Of a stretch of 64,000 bases of DNA, positions 50,703 through 60,983 are shown piece by piece; the stretch's first letter is position 1, and every line of letters begins with the position of its first letter. Made by a program: the position numbers and the translations under genes. Location of the stretch: contig NZ_CP119423.1 of assembly GCF_029223585.1 (NCBI RefSeq), forward strand, positions 3,100,001 through 3,164,000, written 5' to 3'. This DNA comes from Photobacterium sp. DA100 (GTDB lineage Bacteria > Pseudomonadota > Gammaproteobacteria > Enterobacterales > Vibrionaceae). The notes below the pieces were generated by a model. The model had not been told where the DNA came from. It did not search any database and worked only from the letters and a program-made list of their open reading frames with translations.

Positions 50703-52007
50703 TTACGCAGCGTTAGCAATCAATCGCTGTGGTAGGGTGAAGGCAAACGTACTGCCAACTCCAACTTCACTCTCGATTTCGAGGTGCGAATCATGATGGC
50801 TCAGGGCGTGCTTAACAATTGCCAAGCCTAGGCCACTCCCGCCCGTTTCACGCGAGCGGGCTTTATCCACCCGGTAGAAACGTTCGGTCAGTCGGTGGAT
50901 ATGCTGCGGCTCAATACCCTGCCCCTGATCGGTCACTTCCAGCCTTGGGCCGGCAGCCGTCAGATACCAACGTACCTTCACCTCGGCATCAGGCGGGGTA
51001 TGCTTGACGGCATTGTAGACCAAGTTGGAGATCGCACTGCGCAGCTGATCTTCATCACCCAGCACCTTAAGCGACTTGTCGACCTCGAAGCTAAACAGCT
51101 GTTCTTTGCCCCCGCTCAGCGAGATGGCCTCTTTTTCCAAGACATCCAGCATTGCCGGGACATCGATGGTCTCTTCCAGCTCGATATTCGGTGCTGCCTC
51201 GATTTTCGACAGAGTCAACAACTGTTCAACCAAGGAATTCATCCGGGTCAACTGCTCGGTCATTACCCCGTGGGCCTTGTCCCACATCGGCCCCACCAGC
51301 ATATCGGGATCTTTCGACATCTCCAGGTAGCCCTGCAGTACTGTCATTGGCGTACGCAGCTCATGGGAGACATTGGCAAAGAAGTTGCGGCGCATGCCTT
51401 CGAGCTGCTTCACCTGCGAGACATCCCTTACCACCATCAGGTATTCACCCTCGGTGTAGTGCATGATCCGCAGCTCAAGAGTACGGTCATAGTTAAAGGG
51501 CGAGGTGATTTCCAGCGGGGTATCAAACGACTGCTTGCTCAGGTAACGGACGAAGTCCGGGCTGCGGAGCAAGTTGCTGATTGGCTGGCCAGCATCATCC
51601 GGCCAACGGAAGCCAAGCAGGTGCTGGGCAAGCTTGTTACACCACACGATGTTCCCTTCGCTGCGAAAGACAACAACAGCATCAGGAAGGGATTCCGCAC
51701 CGTTTCTGAAACGGCGGATCAAGGTTGCCAGCTCTTTGCGACGACGTCGGTTGCGTTGCTGCAGACGGTAAATCCCGTTGAACAGAGGCTCCCAGCTCCC
51801 CGAGCCCGAAGGCGGGGTAAGACTACGCTCTTTCCATAACCAATTGGACATCTTTAGCAAATTGTGAAAATGCCAAATCAGCTGGATCCATGTTGCGACC
51901 AGCAAGAACCAGGGCATATAACCAAAAATCCACCCCAGCGCGATCCAAGGCAAGTAGAAAAAGAGCAGTTCCCAGACTAACTTCTTCCACGAAAGCCGTT
52001 CTACCAT
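50703..52007 (-). CDS. phoR: Phosphate-regulon sensor histidine kinase PhoR
   Basis: PhoR phosphorylates PhoB when phosphate is scarce. The 434-residue protein has two close N-terminal membrane segments (about 11-50), a PAS domain (about 105-200, [24 protein letters not shown]), the dimerisation/His domain with His215 ([22 protein letters not shown] split) and an ATPase domain with [13 protein letters not shown]. It lies 51 bases after phoB. Confidence 0.97.
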   Translation of the reverse strand: MVERLSWKKLVWELLFFYLPWIALGWIFGYMPWFLLVATWIQLIWHFHNLLKMSNWLWKERSLTPPSGSGSWEPLFNGIYRLQQRNRRRRKELATLIRRFRNGAESLPDAVVVFRSEGNIVWCNKLAQHLLGFRWPDDAGQPISNLLRSPDFVRYLSKQSFDTPLEITSPFNYDRTLELRIMHYTEGEYLMVVRDVSQVKQLEGMRRNFFANVSHELRTPMTVLQGYLEMSKDPDMLVGPMWDKAHGVMTEQLTRMNSLVEQLLTLSKIEAAPNIELEETIDVPAMLDVLEKEAISLSGGKEQLFSFEVDKSLKVLGDEDQLRSAISNLVYNAVKHTPPDAEVKVRWYLTAAGPRLEVTDQGQGIEPQHIHRLTERFYRVDKARSRETGGSGLGLAIVKHALSHHDSHLEIESEVGVGSTFAFTLPQRLIANAA

Positions 52008-52058
52008 CTATAACTCCGTCACCGCGTTACCCGCCGTGCGCCTGCTTGATTGTGACTA

Positions 52059-52748
52059 CTAAACTCGGGTCGAGAAACGGTAACCCGCTCCGCGCACCGT
52101 CTGAACCAACTTGTCGTGACCACCGGTCTCCAACGCTTTACGCAGGCGACGGATGTGTACGTCAACCGTGCGGTCTTCAACATACACATTGGTACCCCAA
52201 ACGTTGTTCAGCAGCTGCTCGCGGCTGTACACACGCTCTTGGTGGGTCATGAAGAAGTGCAGCATCTTAAACTCGGTCGGCCCCATGTCCAGCGGCTGTT
52301 CATTGGACGTCACGCGGTGAGACACCGGGTCAAGCTTAAGGCCCTGCACATCAATCACGTCATCCAATGACGTCGGTGATACGCGGCGCATCACGGCCTT
52401 GAGGCGTGCCATCAACTCTTTCGGCGAGAAGGGTTTGGTGATGTAGTCATCCGCTCCCACTTCCAAGCCTCGCACCTTGTCCTCTTCCTCGCCGCGGGCA
52501 GTCAACATAACGACCGGGATCTGGCGGGTCATTTCATCACGCTTCAAGTGCTTGATAAGATTTATTCCCGAGCCACCTGGCAACATCCAGTCGAGCAAAA
52601 TCAGCTCCGGATACGGTTCGCACAGTTTCTCCAGCGCCATGTCATAATCTTCGGCTTCAATCGCCTGATATCCCTTCTGCTCGAGAACGAAGCAAAGCAT
52701 CTCGCGGATTGGAGCTTCATCCTCTACAACAAGAATCCGTCTTACCAT
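52059..52748 (-). CDS. phoB: Phosphate-regulon response regulator PhoB
   Basis: PhoB activates the Pho regulon by binding Pho boxes. The 229-residue protein has a receiver domain with the phosphorylated Asp53 ([11 protein letters not shown]), Lys in the [10 protein letters not shown] segment, and an OmpR-type winged helix ending in [15 protein letters not shown] 52748 gives the exact Escherichia coli length; TTG 52757 is also in frame. It has its own Pho box. Confidence 0.98.
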   Translation of the reverse strand: MVRRILVVEDEAPIREMLCFVLEQKGYQAIEAEDYDMALEKLCEPYPELILLDWMLPGGSGINLIKHLKRDEMTRQIPVVMLTARGEEEDKVRGLEVGADDYITKPFSPKELMARLKAVMRRVSPTSLDDVIDVQGLKLDPVSHRVTSNEQPLDMGPTEFKMLHFFMTHQERVYSREQLLNNVWGTNVYVEDRTVDVHIRRLRKALETGGHDKLVQTVRGAGYRFSTRV

Positions 52749-52786
52749 CGTAATCAATACCTATTATTTGCTGTCTTTCGAGCGCC

Positions 52787-52820
52787 ATTATGTGTGTTAA
52801 GTATGACACTTTTGTGACTT
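52787..52820 (-). promoter_or_regulatory. Pho box and -10 of phoBR
   Basis: AAGTCACAAAAGTGTCAT (52803-52820, minus strand) matches 14 of 18 positions of the Pho box. CATAAT (52787-52792) follows after exactly 10 bases, the same spacing as at pstC. This predicts positive autoregulation. Confidence 0.85.
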
Positions 52821-52915
52821 TCACGGATAAATACGTAACTGAACGTATATCATACTGTCATATAGCACCTTGTAGCACTTAGTTGCAACATACTGATAAA
52901 AAAGATGATTAGGAA

Positions 52916-55900
52916 TTACCCCTTCACCTTGATCTGGCTCCGGCCGCCTCCCTGCGCCTCAACAGCAACCTGTACACCGATCCTTTCCACCAAGGTGCCA
53001 ACATGGGAAATTACCCCGATCTGACGGCCATCGGCCTGCAAGGCATCAAGGCAGGCCAATGCCATTTCCAGACTGTCAGGATCGAGCGTACCGAACCCCT
53101 CATCGATGAACAGCGACCCGAGCTGGCGGGTATCGGCTGCCAGAGAGGCCAGTGCCAGTGCCAGTGCCAGCGACACCAGGAAGCTTTCACCACCGGATAG
53201 CGACTCGACACTGCGCACCTCATCGCCCATGTCATGGTCGACGACCTGCAAAGCCAGCGGACTGTTTGGCACTGGCTGCAACGCATAGCGCGGCGCCAAG
53301 TCATGCAAATGCTCATTGGCCAGCATCACCAACTGCTGCAGAGTCAGACCCTGGGCCAAGGTGCGGAACTTGTTGCCCGTCGCCGAACCGATCAGCTCAC
53401 TCATCTGCAGCCAGAGCTCGGTTTGCTTTTGCTGCGCCGCCATTTTTTCGGTCAGCTCTCCGGCCTGCTGCAAGGCTTGCTCGGCCATCGCCAAGCGCTG
53501 GCGCAACTGGAAAATCTGCTCATCGCAAGACTGTTTTTCCGTGCCCCATTGTTCTCGTAGCTGGCGTACAGGGCCATCATCTGCCACCAACGCTACCGGA
53601 TCGATTTGGTGTTCGACAAACCACTGCTCGGCCAACACCGTGGCCTCCTTGTGCTGTGCAAGTGCCGCGGCACGCTCCTGCACCCGAGTTGCCACCTCGG
53701 TGCGGGCATCATCAAGGGCCCTTAACGCCGCCTGCTCTTGGGCCTGCCACGCTTCGTCCTTGCTGAGCAGCTGCATCAGCTGATGCTCGTTGAGCGCCAA
53801 CTTTTCTTGCCAGCCAAGCCAGTTATGAACAATCTGGCGATGCTCTGCCGATAGCTCCTTCTCTTGCTGCTGCAGGCCGGCCAGTGCAGCTGTCGCTGCC
53901 GCCATGGCTTCTCCGGCCTGACGCTGTGCCTGCTCGGCTTGCTCGTGCTGTTGCTGAGCTTCGGACAAAACCATTTTGGCTTGCTGTTCTACCGCATCGG
54001 CCGCCTGCTCACCGAACAGACCGACACGCTGCTGCCACAGTGACTGAACTTGCTGCTGCAACTGCTCAGCTTTTTGCTGCTTCTCTAGTGCCTGCTTATA
54101 GCTCGCCGCCATACTCGCTTCCAGCTCGGCAAGCTGCGGGGCCAGCTCATGCAGCTCTCGCTCCACCTCTTGCTGCGCCTTATGGCTTGCAAGGTAATGC
54201 TCCACCTGCTGCTTGAGCTGCTGGATATACTGTTCGGCCCCGTGCTGGCGCAGCATATCAAGCCATTGCTCGTTTCCGTATTGCTCATTCAGGGCCTCAC
54301 CACGGGATAGCAAGATATCCTGCTGAGTCTGGCTCTGCTGCTCAATCGACTGCAGCCTTTCGGTGCGCTGGGTATTCGCCTGCGACTGCTGATGCACATG
54401 TTCTTTCAGCTCGGCTTCCGCCTGTTGCAGCTGCTGGCGCTGGTACTGCAACTGGCGCCCCTGCTGCAGCTGCTGCTGGGCCGTTTCCATTCCCTGCTGC
54501 AATGCCCGGATCTCGACATACGCCTGCTCCGCCTGCTGCTGCCATTGAACCAGCTGGTTATGAAGGTGGTCACTGCCAGCCTCGGCGGTGAGCGGGGTCG
54601 ACAACTCGGCCTGCTCAAGCATAGCCAGCAACTGGCTGACAATTTGATCGCTGTAGGCCCGGTAACGAGCCAGTTCATTATCAATCACCGCCAGACGTTG
54701 CTGGCATTGCGGCAACTGCTGCTGCAGGTGGCGGCGCTCGCCCTCGCCGTTTTGCAGTTGCTGCTGCAACTCACGCAAGCGCTGCTGCTGGCTGTGCAGC
54801 AAGCCCTCCACAACTGGATGCTGCTCGGCATAAGGGTGTTCAAGAGAGCCGCATAATGGGCAAGGAGCCTCTGGCTTCAAGTGGCTACGGTACTCATTAA
54901 GATTCACCACCGCCATGCTTTGCTGCAGCTGCTGCTCGGCCTCTTGATAGCGGGCAAGGAGCTGGTCCATGTCCGGTACCAGCGCTTCGAGCCGGGCTTC
55001 GGCCTGCTGCTTGAGGTGGGTCAGCTCTTGATGCTCAGCCTTGAGTTTTTCCACCTGCTCGAGCAGAGTCGACCACTCTTTGGTTCCCGACATCGCCTGA
55101 CGCAGGACATCGAGTTCGGCCTGTTTGCTGGCAAACTGTTTCTGGCTGTCGGCGATCGCCTGCTCTTGCTGCTCGACCTTGAGCTCCTCCAGCAGCTTGT
55201 TGACCGCGTCAAGTTGACCTGCCACTTCTTTTTGCTGGGCCTCCAGCATGGCCGCATTGCGGTCATGGGATTGCTGCTCGAACTGCAGTTGCTGCTTTTC
55301 TCGCGACAATGTCGCCAGTGTCCTATGGGCGGACAAGTACTGATCCAGGTTATCCAGTACCGGCTGATACTGCTCAGCAACGCCGGCCAGCTCACGATTT
55401 TGCTCAAGCACCATCGCCAACTGGTGGTGGCGCTGCTGCAACTGCTGGCGCTGGCGTTTCTTCTGCTCCGTAGCCTGCTGCTGTTCATTAAACAGCTTGA
55501 GCTGCTGCTGGTGATCGGTATCCAGATCGGCCAACTGACGCTGCCCGGCCGCTAACTGCTCATCGAGCAACGCGACCTGCTTGAGTTTCGGCGCCAAATC
55601 ATCCCAATGCAGCTTGGCTTTCGCCAGCGCCTGTTTGGTGCCCTGTACGCGACTGTCCGCCTCCAGCAGCCCTTGCTTGTGCTGAGCCAGCTCGTCTGTT
55701 GCCCTGGCGAGCGATGCCTGCAGCTTACTCAGCTGCAACTGTGTTTGCTGCAACAGGGAAAAATCACTGCGGGCAGGTTGGACTTTGGCTATTTGTTTCA
55801 GCTGCTCTTGGCGAGGAGCAGCCTCTTTGAGTTGCTCTTCGGCTTTAACCAACGCCTGCTCGGCTTCCTGCTGCTGCAGGTGCAACCTCGCTTGGATTTG

Positions 55901-56701
55901 CAGCGCCTGGTGATGCTGCGCCAACGCATTGATTGACTGCTCCCACTGGCCAAGCTGCTGCTTGAGCACCGCCAACTGCCCGGTCAATTGCGCTTTTTGC
56001 TCATCGTCAAGCAGCTCAATATCACCAAGCTGGGCCTGCAGAGCGTCGAGTTTCTGCTTTTCGTCCCGTGCCCGCTCATAGGCTGCCATCGACAGTCGGC
56101 CGTAGATCTCACCGCCAGTCATTCGCTCCAGCAAGGCAGCACGCTCATCCGCCCCCGCTTTGAGGAACGCGGCAAATTCCCCCTGCGGCAGCATCACCGC
56201 CCGACGGAACTGCTCGAACGACAAGCCGACCAAGCGTTCGACTTCCGCCTGCAGTTCGGCTTTCTTGCCGGCAAAGCGCTGGCCGGTCTCGAGACTCTCC
56301 AGCCACTGCTCCGACGCCTGGATACGGCCATCAGCCCTGCCTCGAGCCCGACGTACATGCCAGTGCGCCCGCCAGTGGCTACCGTCATTGGCTACAAAAT
56401 CAACCTCGGCATAACCCTCGGCCTTGCCGCGTGACAAGATACTGCGGACATCGTTGGCCTTGATCCGGCCACTGTCGCCATCTCGGCCGATTTCCGCATC
56501 ATTTTTCTTGTTCGATTGCAGACGGGGAATACGGTCGTACAAGGCAAGACAAATCGCATCAAGCAAGGTCGACTTACCGGCTCCGGTCTTGCCGGTAATG
56601 GCAAACAAGCCCGCGTCGCCCAAGCGACCGCCGGCAAAATCAATCTCAAATGGCTGCTGTAGGCTCGCCAGATTTTCACCACGTAGCGCTAAGATTTTCA
56701 T
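52916..56701 (-). CDS. sbcC: Exonuclease subunit SbcC, long form
   Basis: SbcC with SbcD forms the Rad50/Mre11-type nuclease that cuts DNA hairpins and protein-blocked ends. The 1261-residue protein has Walker A ITGKTGAGKSTLLDAI near residue 36, long coiled coils, the zinc hook CPLC (Cys614 and Cys617), the signature SLSGGESFLVSLALALALA, and Walker B LFIDEGFGTLD. It is about 210 residues longer than Escherichia coli SbcC (1048), with very glutamine-rich coiled coils (runs of QQQLQQ). 29 bases after sbcD. Confidence 0.96.
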   Translation of the reverse strand: MKILALRGENLASLQQPFEIDFAGGRLGDAGLFAITGKTGAGKSTLLDAICLALYDRIPRLQSNKKNDAEIGRDGDSGRIKANDVRSILSRGKAEGYAEVDFVANDGSHWRAHWHVRRARGRADGRIQASEQWLESLETGQRFAGKKAELQAEVERLVGLSFEQFRRAVMLPQGEFAAFLKAGADERAALLERMTGGEIYGRLSMAAYERARDEKQKLDALQAQLGDIELLDDEQKAQLTGQLAVLKQQLGQWEQSINALAQHHQALQIQARLHLQQQEAEQALVKAEEQLKEAAPRQEQLKQIAKVQPARSDFSLLQQTQLQLSKLQASLARATDELAQHKQGLLEADSRVQGTKQALAKAKLHWDDLAPKLKQVALLDEQLAAGQRQLADLDTDHQQQLKLFNEQQQATEQKKRQRQQLQQRHHQLAMVLEQNRELAGVAEQYQPVLDNLDQYLSAHRTLATLSREKQQLQFEQQSHDRNAAMLEAQQKEVAGQLDAVNKLLEELKVEQQEQAIADSQKQFASKQAELDVLRQAMSGTKEWSTLLEQVEKLKAEHQELTHLKQQAEARLEALVPDMDQLLARYQEAEQQLQQSMAVVNLNEYRSHLKPEAPCPLCGSLEHPYAEQHPVVEGLLHSQQQRLRELQQQLQNGEGERRHLQQQLPQCQQRLAVIDNELARYRAYSDQIVSQLLAMLEQAELSTPLTAEAGSDHLHNQLVQWQQQAEQAYVEIRALQQGMETAQQQLQQGRQLQYQRQQLQQAEAELKEHVHQQSQANTQRTERLQSIEQQSQTQQDILLSRGEALNEQYGNEQWLDMLRQHGAEQYIQQLKQQVEHYLASHKAQQEVERELHELAPQLAELEASMAASYKQALEKQQKAEQLQQQVQSLWQQRVGLFGEQAADAVEQQAKMVLSEAQQQHEQAEQAQRQAGEAMAAATAALAGLQQQEKELSAEHRQIVHNWLGWQEKLALNEHQLMQLLSKDEAWQAQEQAALRALDDARTEVATRVQERAAALAQHKEATVLAEQWFVEHQIDPVALVADDGPVRQLREQWGTEKQSCDEQIFQLRQRLAMAEQALQQAGELTEKMAAQQKQTELWLQMSELIGSATGNKFRTLAQGLTLQQLVMLANEHLHDLAPRYALQPVPNSPLALQVVDHDMGDEVRSVESLSGGESFLVSLALALALASLAADTRQLGSLFIDEGFGTLDPDSLEMALACLDALQADGRQIGVISHVGTLVERIGVQVAVEAQGGGRSQIKVKG

Positions 56702-56730
56702 CGTTATTCTCTTTCTTCTCTTGGCTAAGT

Positions 56731-57975
56731 TTATGACTCAACAGCGTCGCTATCTTCCACGGCAATTAGCAGGCTTTCAAAAGCCGCCGCCATCGCCTCG
56801 TCCGGTTCACCCTGATACTTCTGGCTCCAGCTCAAACTGAATACCTGCTGCGGCGTAACATCGGAAAGACGGCGCTGGCCCAGGCCATTCTGTGCTTGTT
56901 GCTGCAAGTAATGCGGGGTGATCTTGGCCAGCCGGACCGCCTTGCCTTCCAACGCTTCGAGCACTTTCTCCCGCAGTAGCGCCTGTGGTTTATCCAGCTG
57001 GATATGCACTTCCAAAAACGGTTGCTCTTCTCGCGGGCGCTCATCAACATCCAGCGCTTTGAGCTCTTCGATCACCTGCTCGAGCGGTGCCGGAGACGAC
57101 GGTACCTTGAGCATATCGACGGCACGCGGCACGGACAGCGGCGCGATGCTGGCCACTGATGCGCCATCGAGCTCCACCATGACCACCTGATGGTTGTACC
57201 CCCGCTCGGACATCGACAGCGGCAGCGGCGAGCCGCTGTAACGTACCTGTTCCTTCTTCGCCACACGCTGGGCCAAGTGCAGATGGCCCAGCGCTACGTA
57301 TGCCATATCATCGGCAAAGATCGAGGCAGGCAAAGCGTGTTGGTTACCGCCCAGAACCCGGCGCTCGGACATTTCCGACAACTTGCCCGAGGCCATATAG
57401 GCATGGCCCATGCCAATCAGGGCCTGCTCCGGCTTCTGGATCTGGCGCGCCGCCTCGGTCATCTCGCTATACAAGCTTTCCACCCCTTTGATCAGACGAT
57501 CGTCTTCTTCATCCAGATCTTCAGTTCGCAAATCAGCACTGCGCAGGAACGGTACGGCCAGTACCCACGCGGCTTGCTCCCCCGCCTTGTTGGTCAGCGG
57601 GACCAGCATCCGCTCGGTATCCAGCTCGCCATCAGCAAGACGATGAATGCCACCGACAATGTGCAGGTCGAATGCCCTGAGCAGTTCATGCGGGGCATCC
57701 AGCTTGCTCGGCGAGTCGTGATTGCCGCCGATCATCACCACATTCAACGCCGGCATACTTTTCGCCATTCGGGCCAAGAAGCGATACAGCATCCGCCAGG
57801 CACTCGCCGGCGGGTTGGCGGTATCAAAAATGTCACCGGCCACCAGCAGGGCGTCGGCCTGCTCTTGTTCAAGGGTTTGCGCCAGCCAATCAAGAAAAGC
57901 CTGGTGCTCGAAATCGCGGTTATAGCCGTGCAGCTGGTGACCCAGGTGCCAGTCTGAGGTATGGAGGATCTTCAT
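56731..57975 (-). CDS. sbcD: Exonuclease subunit SbcD
   Basis: SbcD is the Mre11-type nuclease subunit. The 414-residue protein has the metallophosphoesterase motifs SDWHLGH (about 7-13), [23 protein letters not shown] and [12 protein letters not shown] 57975 ([13 protein letters not shown]) is the clear family start; the frame extends 108 codons upstream without similarity. It is divergent from rdgC. Confidence 0.97.
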   Translation of the reverse strand: MKILHTSDWHLGHQLHGYNRDFEHQAFLDWLAQTLEQEQADALLVAGDIFDTANPPASAWRMLYRFLARMAKSMPALNVVMIGGNHDSPSKLDAPHELLRAFDLHIVGGIHRLADGELDTERMLVPLTNKAGEQAAWVLAVPFLRSADLRTEDLDEEDDRLIKGVESLYSEMTEAARQIQKPEQALIGMGHAYMASGKLSEMSERRVLGGNQHALPASIFADDMAYVALGHLHLAQRVAKKEQVRYSGSPLPLSMSERGYNHQVVMVELDGASVASIAPLSVPRAVDMLKVPSSPAPLEQVIEELKALDVDERPREEQPFLEVHIQLDKPQALLREKVLEALEGKAVRLAKITPHYLQQQAQNGLGQRRLSDVTPQQVFSLSWSQKYQGEPDEAMAAAFESLLIAVEDSDAVES

Positions 57976-58125
57976 TGCGGTCGATATGCCGTTATGGAAA
58001 CACTTGTTTGGATTGTACCGCACTTTGCGGTATGCCCAAGCAGCAGAGCACGAAAACTTAAGACAAAAGCCGACCAATGCAATAAGATTGACAGCCAAAT
58101 GCACAACCAAGGATTTGTAACAGCC

Positions 58126-59040
58126 ATGATGTGGTTTAAAAACGTACTTACCTATCGCTTCAGCCGCGAGATCGACCTCAATCCTGACCAACTGGAAAAA
58201 CAGCTGGAAGAGTTCCGCTTCACCCCGTGTGGCAGCCAGGATCAGCAAAAGTTTGGCTGGGTTCATGCGCTGGGTAAGCACGGCGACATGTTCACCCATG
58301 TAATTGGTGACAACATCCTGATTTGTGCCCGCAAAGAAGAAAAAATGCTGCCAGCGTCAGTGATCAAAGAAACACTGAACGAGAAAGTGGAAGCACAAGA
58401 GCTTGAACAAGGCCGCAAGCTAAAGAAAAGCGAAAAAGACACCATCAAAGACGAAATCGTGATGGATCTGCTGCCACGAGCCTTCAGCCGCAAGAGCCAG
58501 ACCTACGCGCTGATCATGCCAAAACAAGGTTATGTGCTGGTTGATGCCGGTAGCTTCAAGAAAGCCGAAGATCTGCTGGCGCTGCTACGCAAATCGATCG
58601 GCAGCCTGCCAGTTATCCCGGTAACACCAGAAAAACCTGCCGAGCTGACCATGACCGAGTGGGTACGCTCGAACACTTCGCCGGACGGTTTCACTATCGG
58701 CGAAGAAGCCGAGCTGAAAGCAATTTTGGAAGACGGCGGTGTGATCCGCTGTAAGCAGCAGGATCTGTCGAGCGACGAGATCATGGCCCACATCGAAGCC
58801 GACAAGCTGGTGACCAAGCTGTCTATCAACTGGCAGGACCGCATCGACTTCGTTCTGGCTGACGATCTGTCTATCAAGCGCCTGAAGTTCTCCGACGAGC
58901 TGAAAGAGCAGAATGACGATATCGACCGCGACGAGATGGCCCAGCGTATCGATGCCGATCTATCACTGATGGCTGGCGAATTCTCCGCATTCTTGCCGAA
59001 CCTGTTCGAGGTGCTTGGCGGCCTGGAAGCCAAAGCTTAA
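58126..59040 (+). CDS. rdgC: Recombination-associated protein RdgC
   Basis: RdgC is a ring-shaped DNA-binding protein that limits RecA activity. The 304-residue protein matches Escherichia coli RdgC (303): [54 protein letters not shown] and [21 protein letters not shown] 58126 gives MMWFKN aligned to MLWFKN; 58129 is an alternative. The frame upstream is not coding. Confidence 0.96.
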   Translation: MMWFKNVLTYRFSREIDLNPDQLEKQLEEFRFTPCGSQDQQKFGWVHALGKHGDMFTHVIGDNILICARKEEKMLPASVIKETLNEKVEAQELEQGRKLKKSEKDTIKDEIVMDLLPRAFSRKSQTYALIMPKQGYVLVDAGSFKKAEDLLALLRKSIGSLPVIPVTPEKPAELTMTEWVRSNTSPDGFTIGEEAELKAILEDGGVIRCKQQDLSSDEIMAHIEADKLVTKLSINWQDRIDFVLADDLSIKRLKFSDELKEQNDDIDRDEMAQRIDADLSLMAGEFSAFLPNLFEVLGGLEAKA

Positions 59041-59056
59041 CCAGCCTTTATCATTC

Positions 59057-59087
59057 GTGGCACTGATTTTCTCAGTGCCACATTTTT
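59057..59087 (+). terminator. Terminator of rdgC
   Basis: The stem GTGGCACTGA/TCAGTGCCAC with loop TTTTC is followed by ATTTTT. Confidence 0.88.
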
Positions 59088-59290
59088 CACTTTCTCGTCA
59101 TCCTTACAGTACATCTCTCCCTTCGGCTAATCCCTTCCAAATAACCATTTACAGTCTCTAGCCAAGAAAGATTGCCTAATTCGGCAATAACATTGCTATT
59201 GGGGGGTAGATCACAGTAAAATCCCGCCTCAACTCCGTATCCCCCTGCGATACGGCCTGATTTGCAATCAGACACTGGAATATAAGAGCT

Positions 59291-60688
59291 ATGTTTAAAC
59301 CTGAATTGTTATCGCCTGCGGGCAGCCTAAAGAACATGCGCTACGCGTTTGCCTATGGTGCAGATGCTGTTTACGCCGGCCAACCACGTTACAGCCTTCG
59401 CGTTCGTAACAACGAGTTCAACCACGAGAACCTGAAGATCGGTATCGACGAAGCGCATGCCCAGGGCAAGAAGCTTTACGTGGTATGTAACATTCAGCCA
59501 CATAACTCAAAACTGAAAACCTTTATCCGCGATCTGAAGCCTGTTGTGGAAATGGGCCCGGATGCACTGATCATGTCTGACCCAGGCCTTATCATGATGG
59601 TGCGTGAGAACTTCCCTGATATGCCGATCCACCTATCGGTTCAGGCCAATGCCGTTAACTGGGCAACCGTGAAGTTCTGGGCTGCCAATGGCGTCGAGCG
59701 CGTGATCGTCTCTCGTGAGCTGTCTCTGGAAGAAATCGAAGAGATCCGCGAACACTGCCCTGACACCGAGCTGGAAGTATTCGTCCACGGTGCACTTTGT
59801 ATGGCTTACTCTGGCCGCTGCCTACTTTCTGGCTACATCAACAAGCGTGACCCTAACCAGGGTACCTGCACCAATGCCTGCCGCTGGGAATACAAAGTGG
59901 AAAAAGGCACTGAAAACGACGCCGGCCAGATCGTTGAAGAGTTCAACCCAAGCGATGCCCAAGCAATCGAAGTACAGGACGAGCGTCCTGAGACAACAAT
60001 CGGCCGCGGCAAGCCAACCGATGAAGTGGTACTGCTAAGCGAAGCGCACCGTCCGGAAGAGAAGATGGCAGCCTTCGAAGACGAGCACGGCACCTACATC
60101 ATGAACTCAAAAGATCTTCGTGCTATCCAACACGTTGACCGCCTGACCAAGATGGGTGTTCACTCGCTGAAAATCGAAGGTCGTACCAAGTCTTTCTACT
60201 ACTGTGCCCGTACTGCACAGGTTTACCGTAAGGCGATTGATGACGCCGTCGCAGGCAAGCCATTCGACGAAAGCTTGATGGGTACTCTGGAAAGCCTAGC
60301 CCACCGTGGTTACACCGAAGGCTTCCTGCGCCGCCACACCCATGATGCTTACCAGAACTACGACTACGGCTACTCAATCTCTGACAGCCAGCAGTTCGTG
60401 GGTGAGTTCACCGGCAAGCGCCGTGGTGATCTGGCAGAAGTAGAAGTGAAGAACAAGTTTGTAGTCGGTGATAGCCTTGAGCTAATGACACCGCAGGGCA
60501 ACGTGATCTTCACCCTTGAAGCGATGGAAAACCGCAAGTCTGAAGCGGTAACTGACGCCAAGGGTAACGGCCACTTCGTGTTTATCCCAGTACCTCAAGA
60601 TATGGATCTGGAATACGGCCTGCTGATGCGTAACCTAAACTCAGGTGAGAACACCCGTAACCCACACGCACCAAAAGACGGTAAATAA
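59291..60688 (+). CDS. trhP: tRNA 5-hydroxyuridine modification protein TrhP (YegQ, U32 family)
   Basis: TrhP starts hydroxylation of uridine-34 in several tRNAs, the first step towards cmo5U. The 465-residue U32-family protein has FKPELLSPAGSLKNMRYAFAYGADAVYAG, the cysteine region VHGALCMAYSGRCLLSGYINKRDPNQGTC (split; candidate Fe-S ligands) and the C-terminal barrel GEFTGKRRGDLAEV. It is followed after 5 bases by the ferredoxin gene yfhL, a possible electron donor. Confidence 0.92.
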   Translation: MFKPELLSPAGSLKNMRYAFAYGADAVYAGQPRYSLRVRNNEFNHENLKIGIDEAHAQGKKLYVVCNIQPHNSKLKTFIRDLKPVVEMGPDALIMSDPGLIMMVRENFPDMPIHLSVQANAVNWATVKFWAANGVERVIVSRELSLEEIEEIREHCPDTELEVFVHGALCMAYSGRCLLSGYINKRDPNQGTCTNACRWEYKVEKGTENDAGQIVEEFNPSDAQAIEVQDERPETTIGRGKPTDEVVLLSEAHRPEEKMAAFEDEHGTYIMNSKDLRAIQHVDRLTKMGVHSLKIEGRTKSFYYCARTAQVYRKAIDDAVAGKPFDESLMGTLESLAHRGYTEGFLRRHTHDAYQNYDYGYSISDSQQFVGEFTGKRRGDLAEVEVKNKFVVGDSLELMTPQGNVIFTLEAMENRKSEAVTDAKGNGHFVFIPVPQDMDLEYGLLMRNLNSGENTRNPHAPKDGK

Positions 60689-60693
60689 TCACC

Positions 60694-60948
60694 ATGGCAC
60701 TGCTTATTACCAGTAAGTGCATTAACTGCGACATGTGTGATCCCGAGTGTCCGAACGAGGCGATCACCATGGGGGCCGAAATCTACGAAATCGACCCAGA
60801 CAAATGCACCGAGTGTAAAGGACACTACGACAAGCCGACGTGCCAGTCGGTGTGTCCAATCACCAACTGTATCATTACCGATCCTGACAACGTCGAGACA
60901 GAAGAAGCCCTGTTCGAAAAGTTTGTCACCCTACAGGGTTTGGCATAA
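60694..60948 (+). CDS. yfhL: YfhL family 2x[4Fe-4S] ferredoxin
   Basis: The 84-residue ferredoxin has two cluster motifs: CINCDMCDPECPNEAI (about 8-23) and CTECKGHYDKPTCQSVCPITNC (about 37-58), the second with the extended spacing of the YfhL/Allochromatium type. Gene order trhP-yfhL suggests it supports TrhP, which depends on Fe-S biogenesis in Escherichia coli; the pairing is inference. Confidence 0.92.
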   Translation: MALLITSKCINCDMCDPECPNEAITMGAEIYEIDPDKCTECKGHYDKPTCQSVCPITNCIITDPDNVETEEALFEKFVTLQGLA

Positions 60949-60952
60949 TGCA

Positions 60953-60977
60953 AAAAGCGCCGGACGGCGCTTTTTTT
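60953..60977. terminator. Bidirectional terminator between yfhL and mepA
   Basis: The stem AAAAGCGCC/GGCGC-TTTT with loop GGAC has seven T residues on the plus strand and five on the minus strand. Confidence 0.9.
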
Positions 60978-60983
60978 GTCTCT

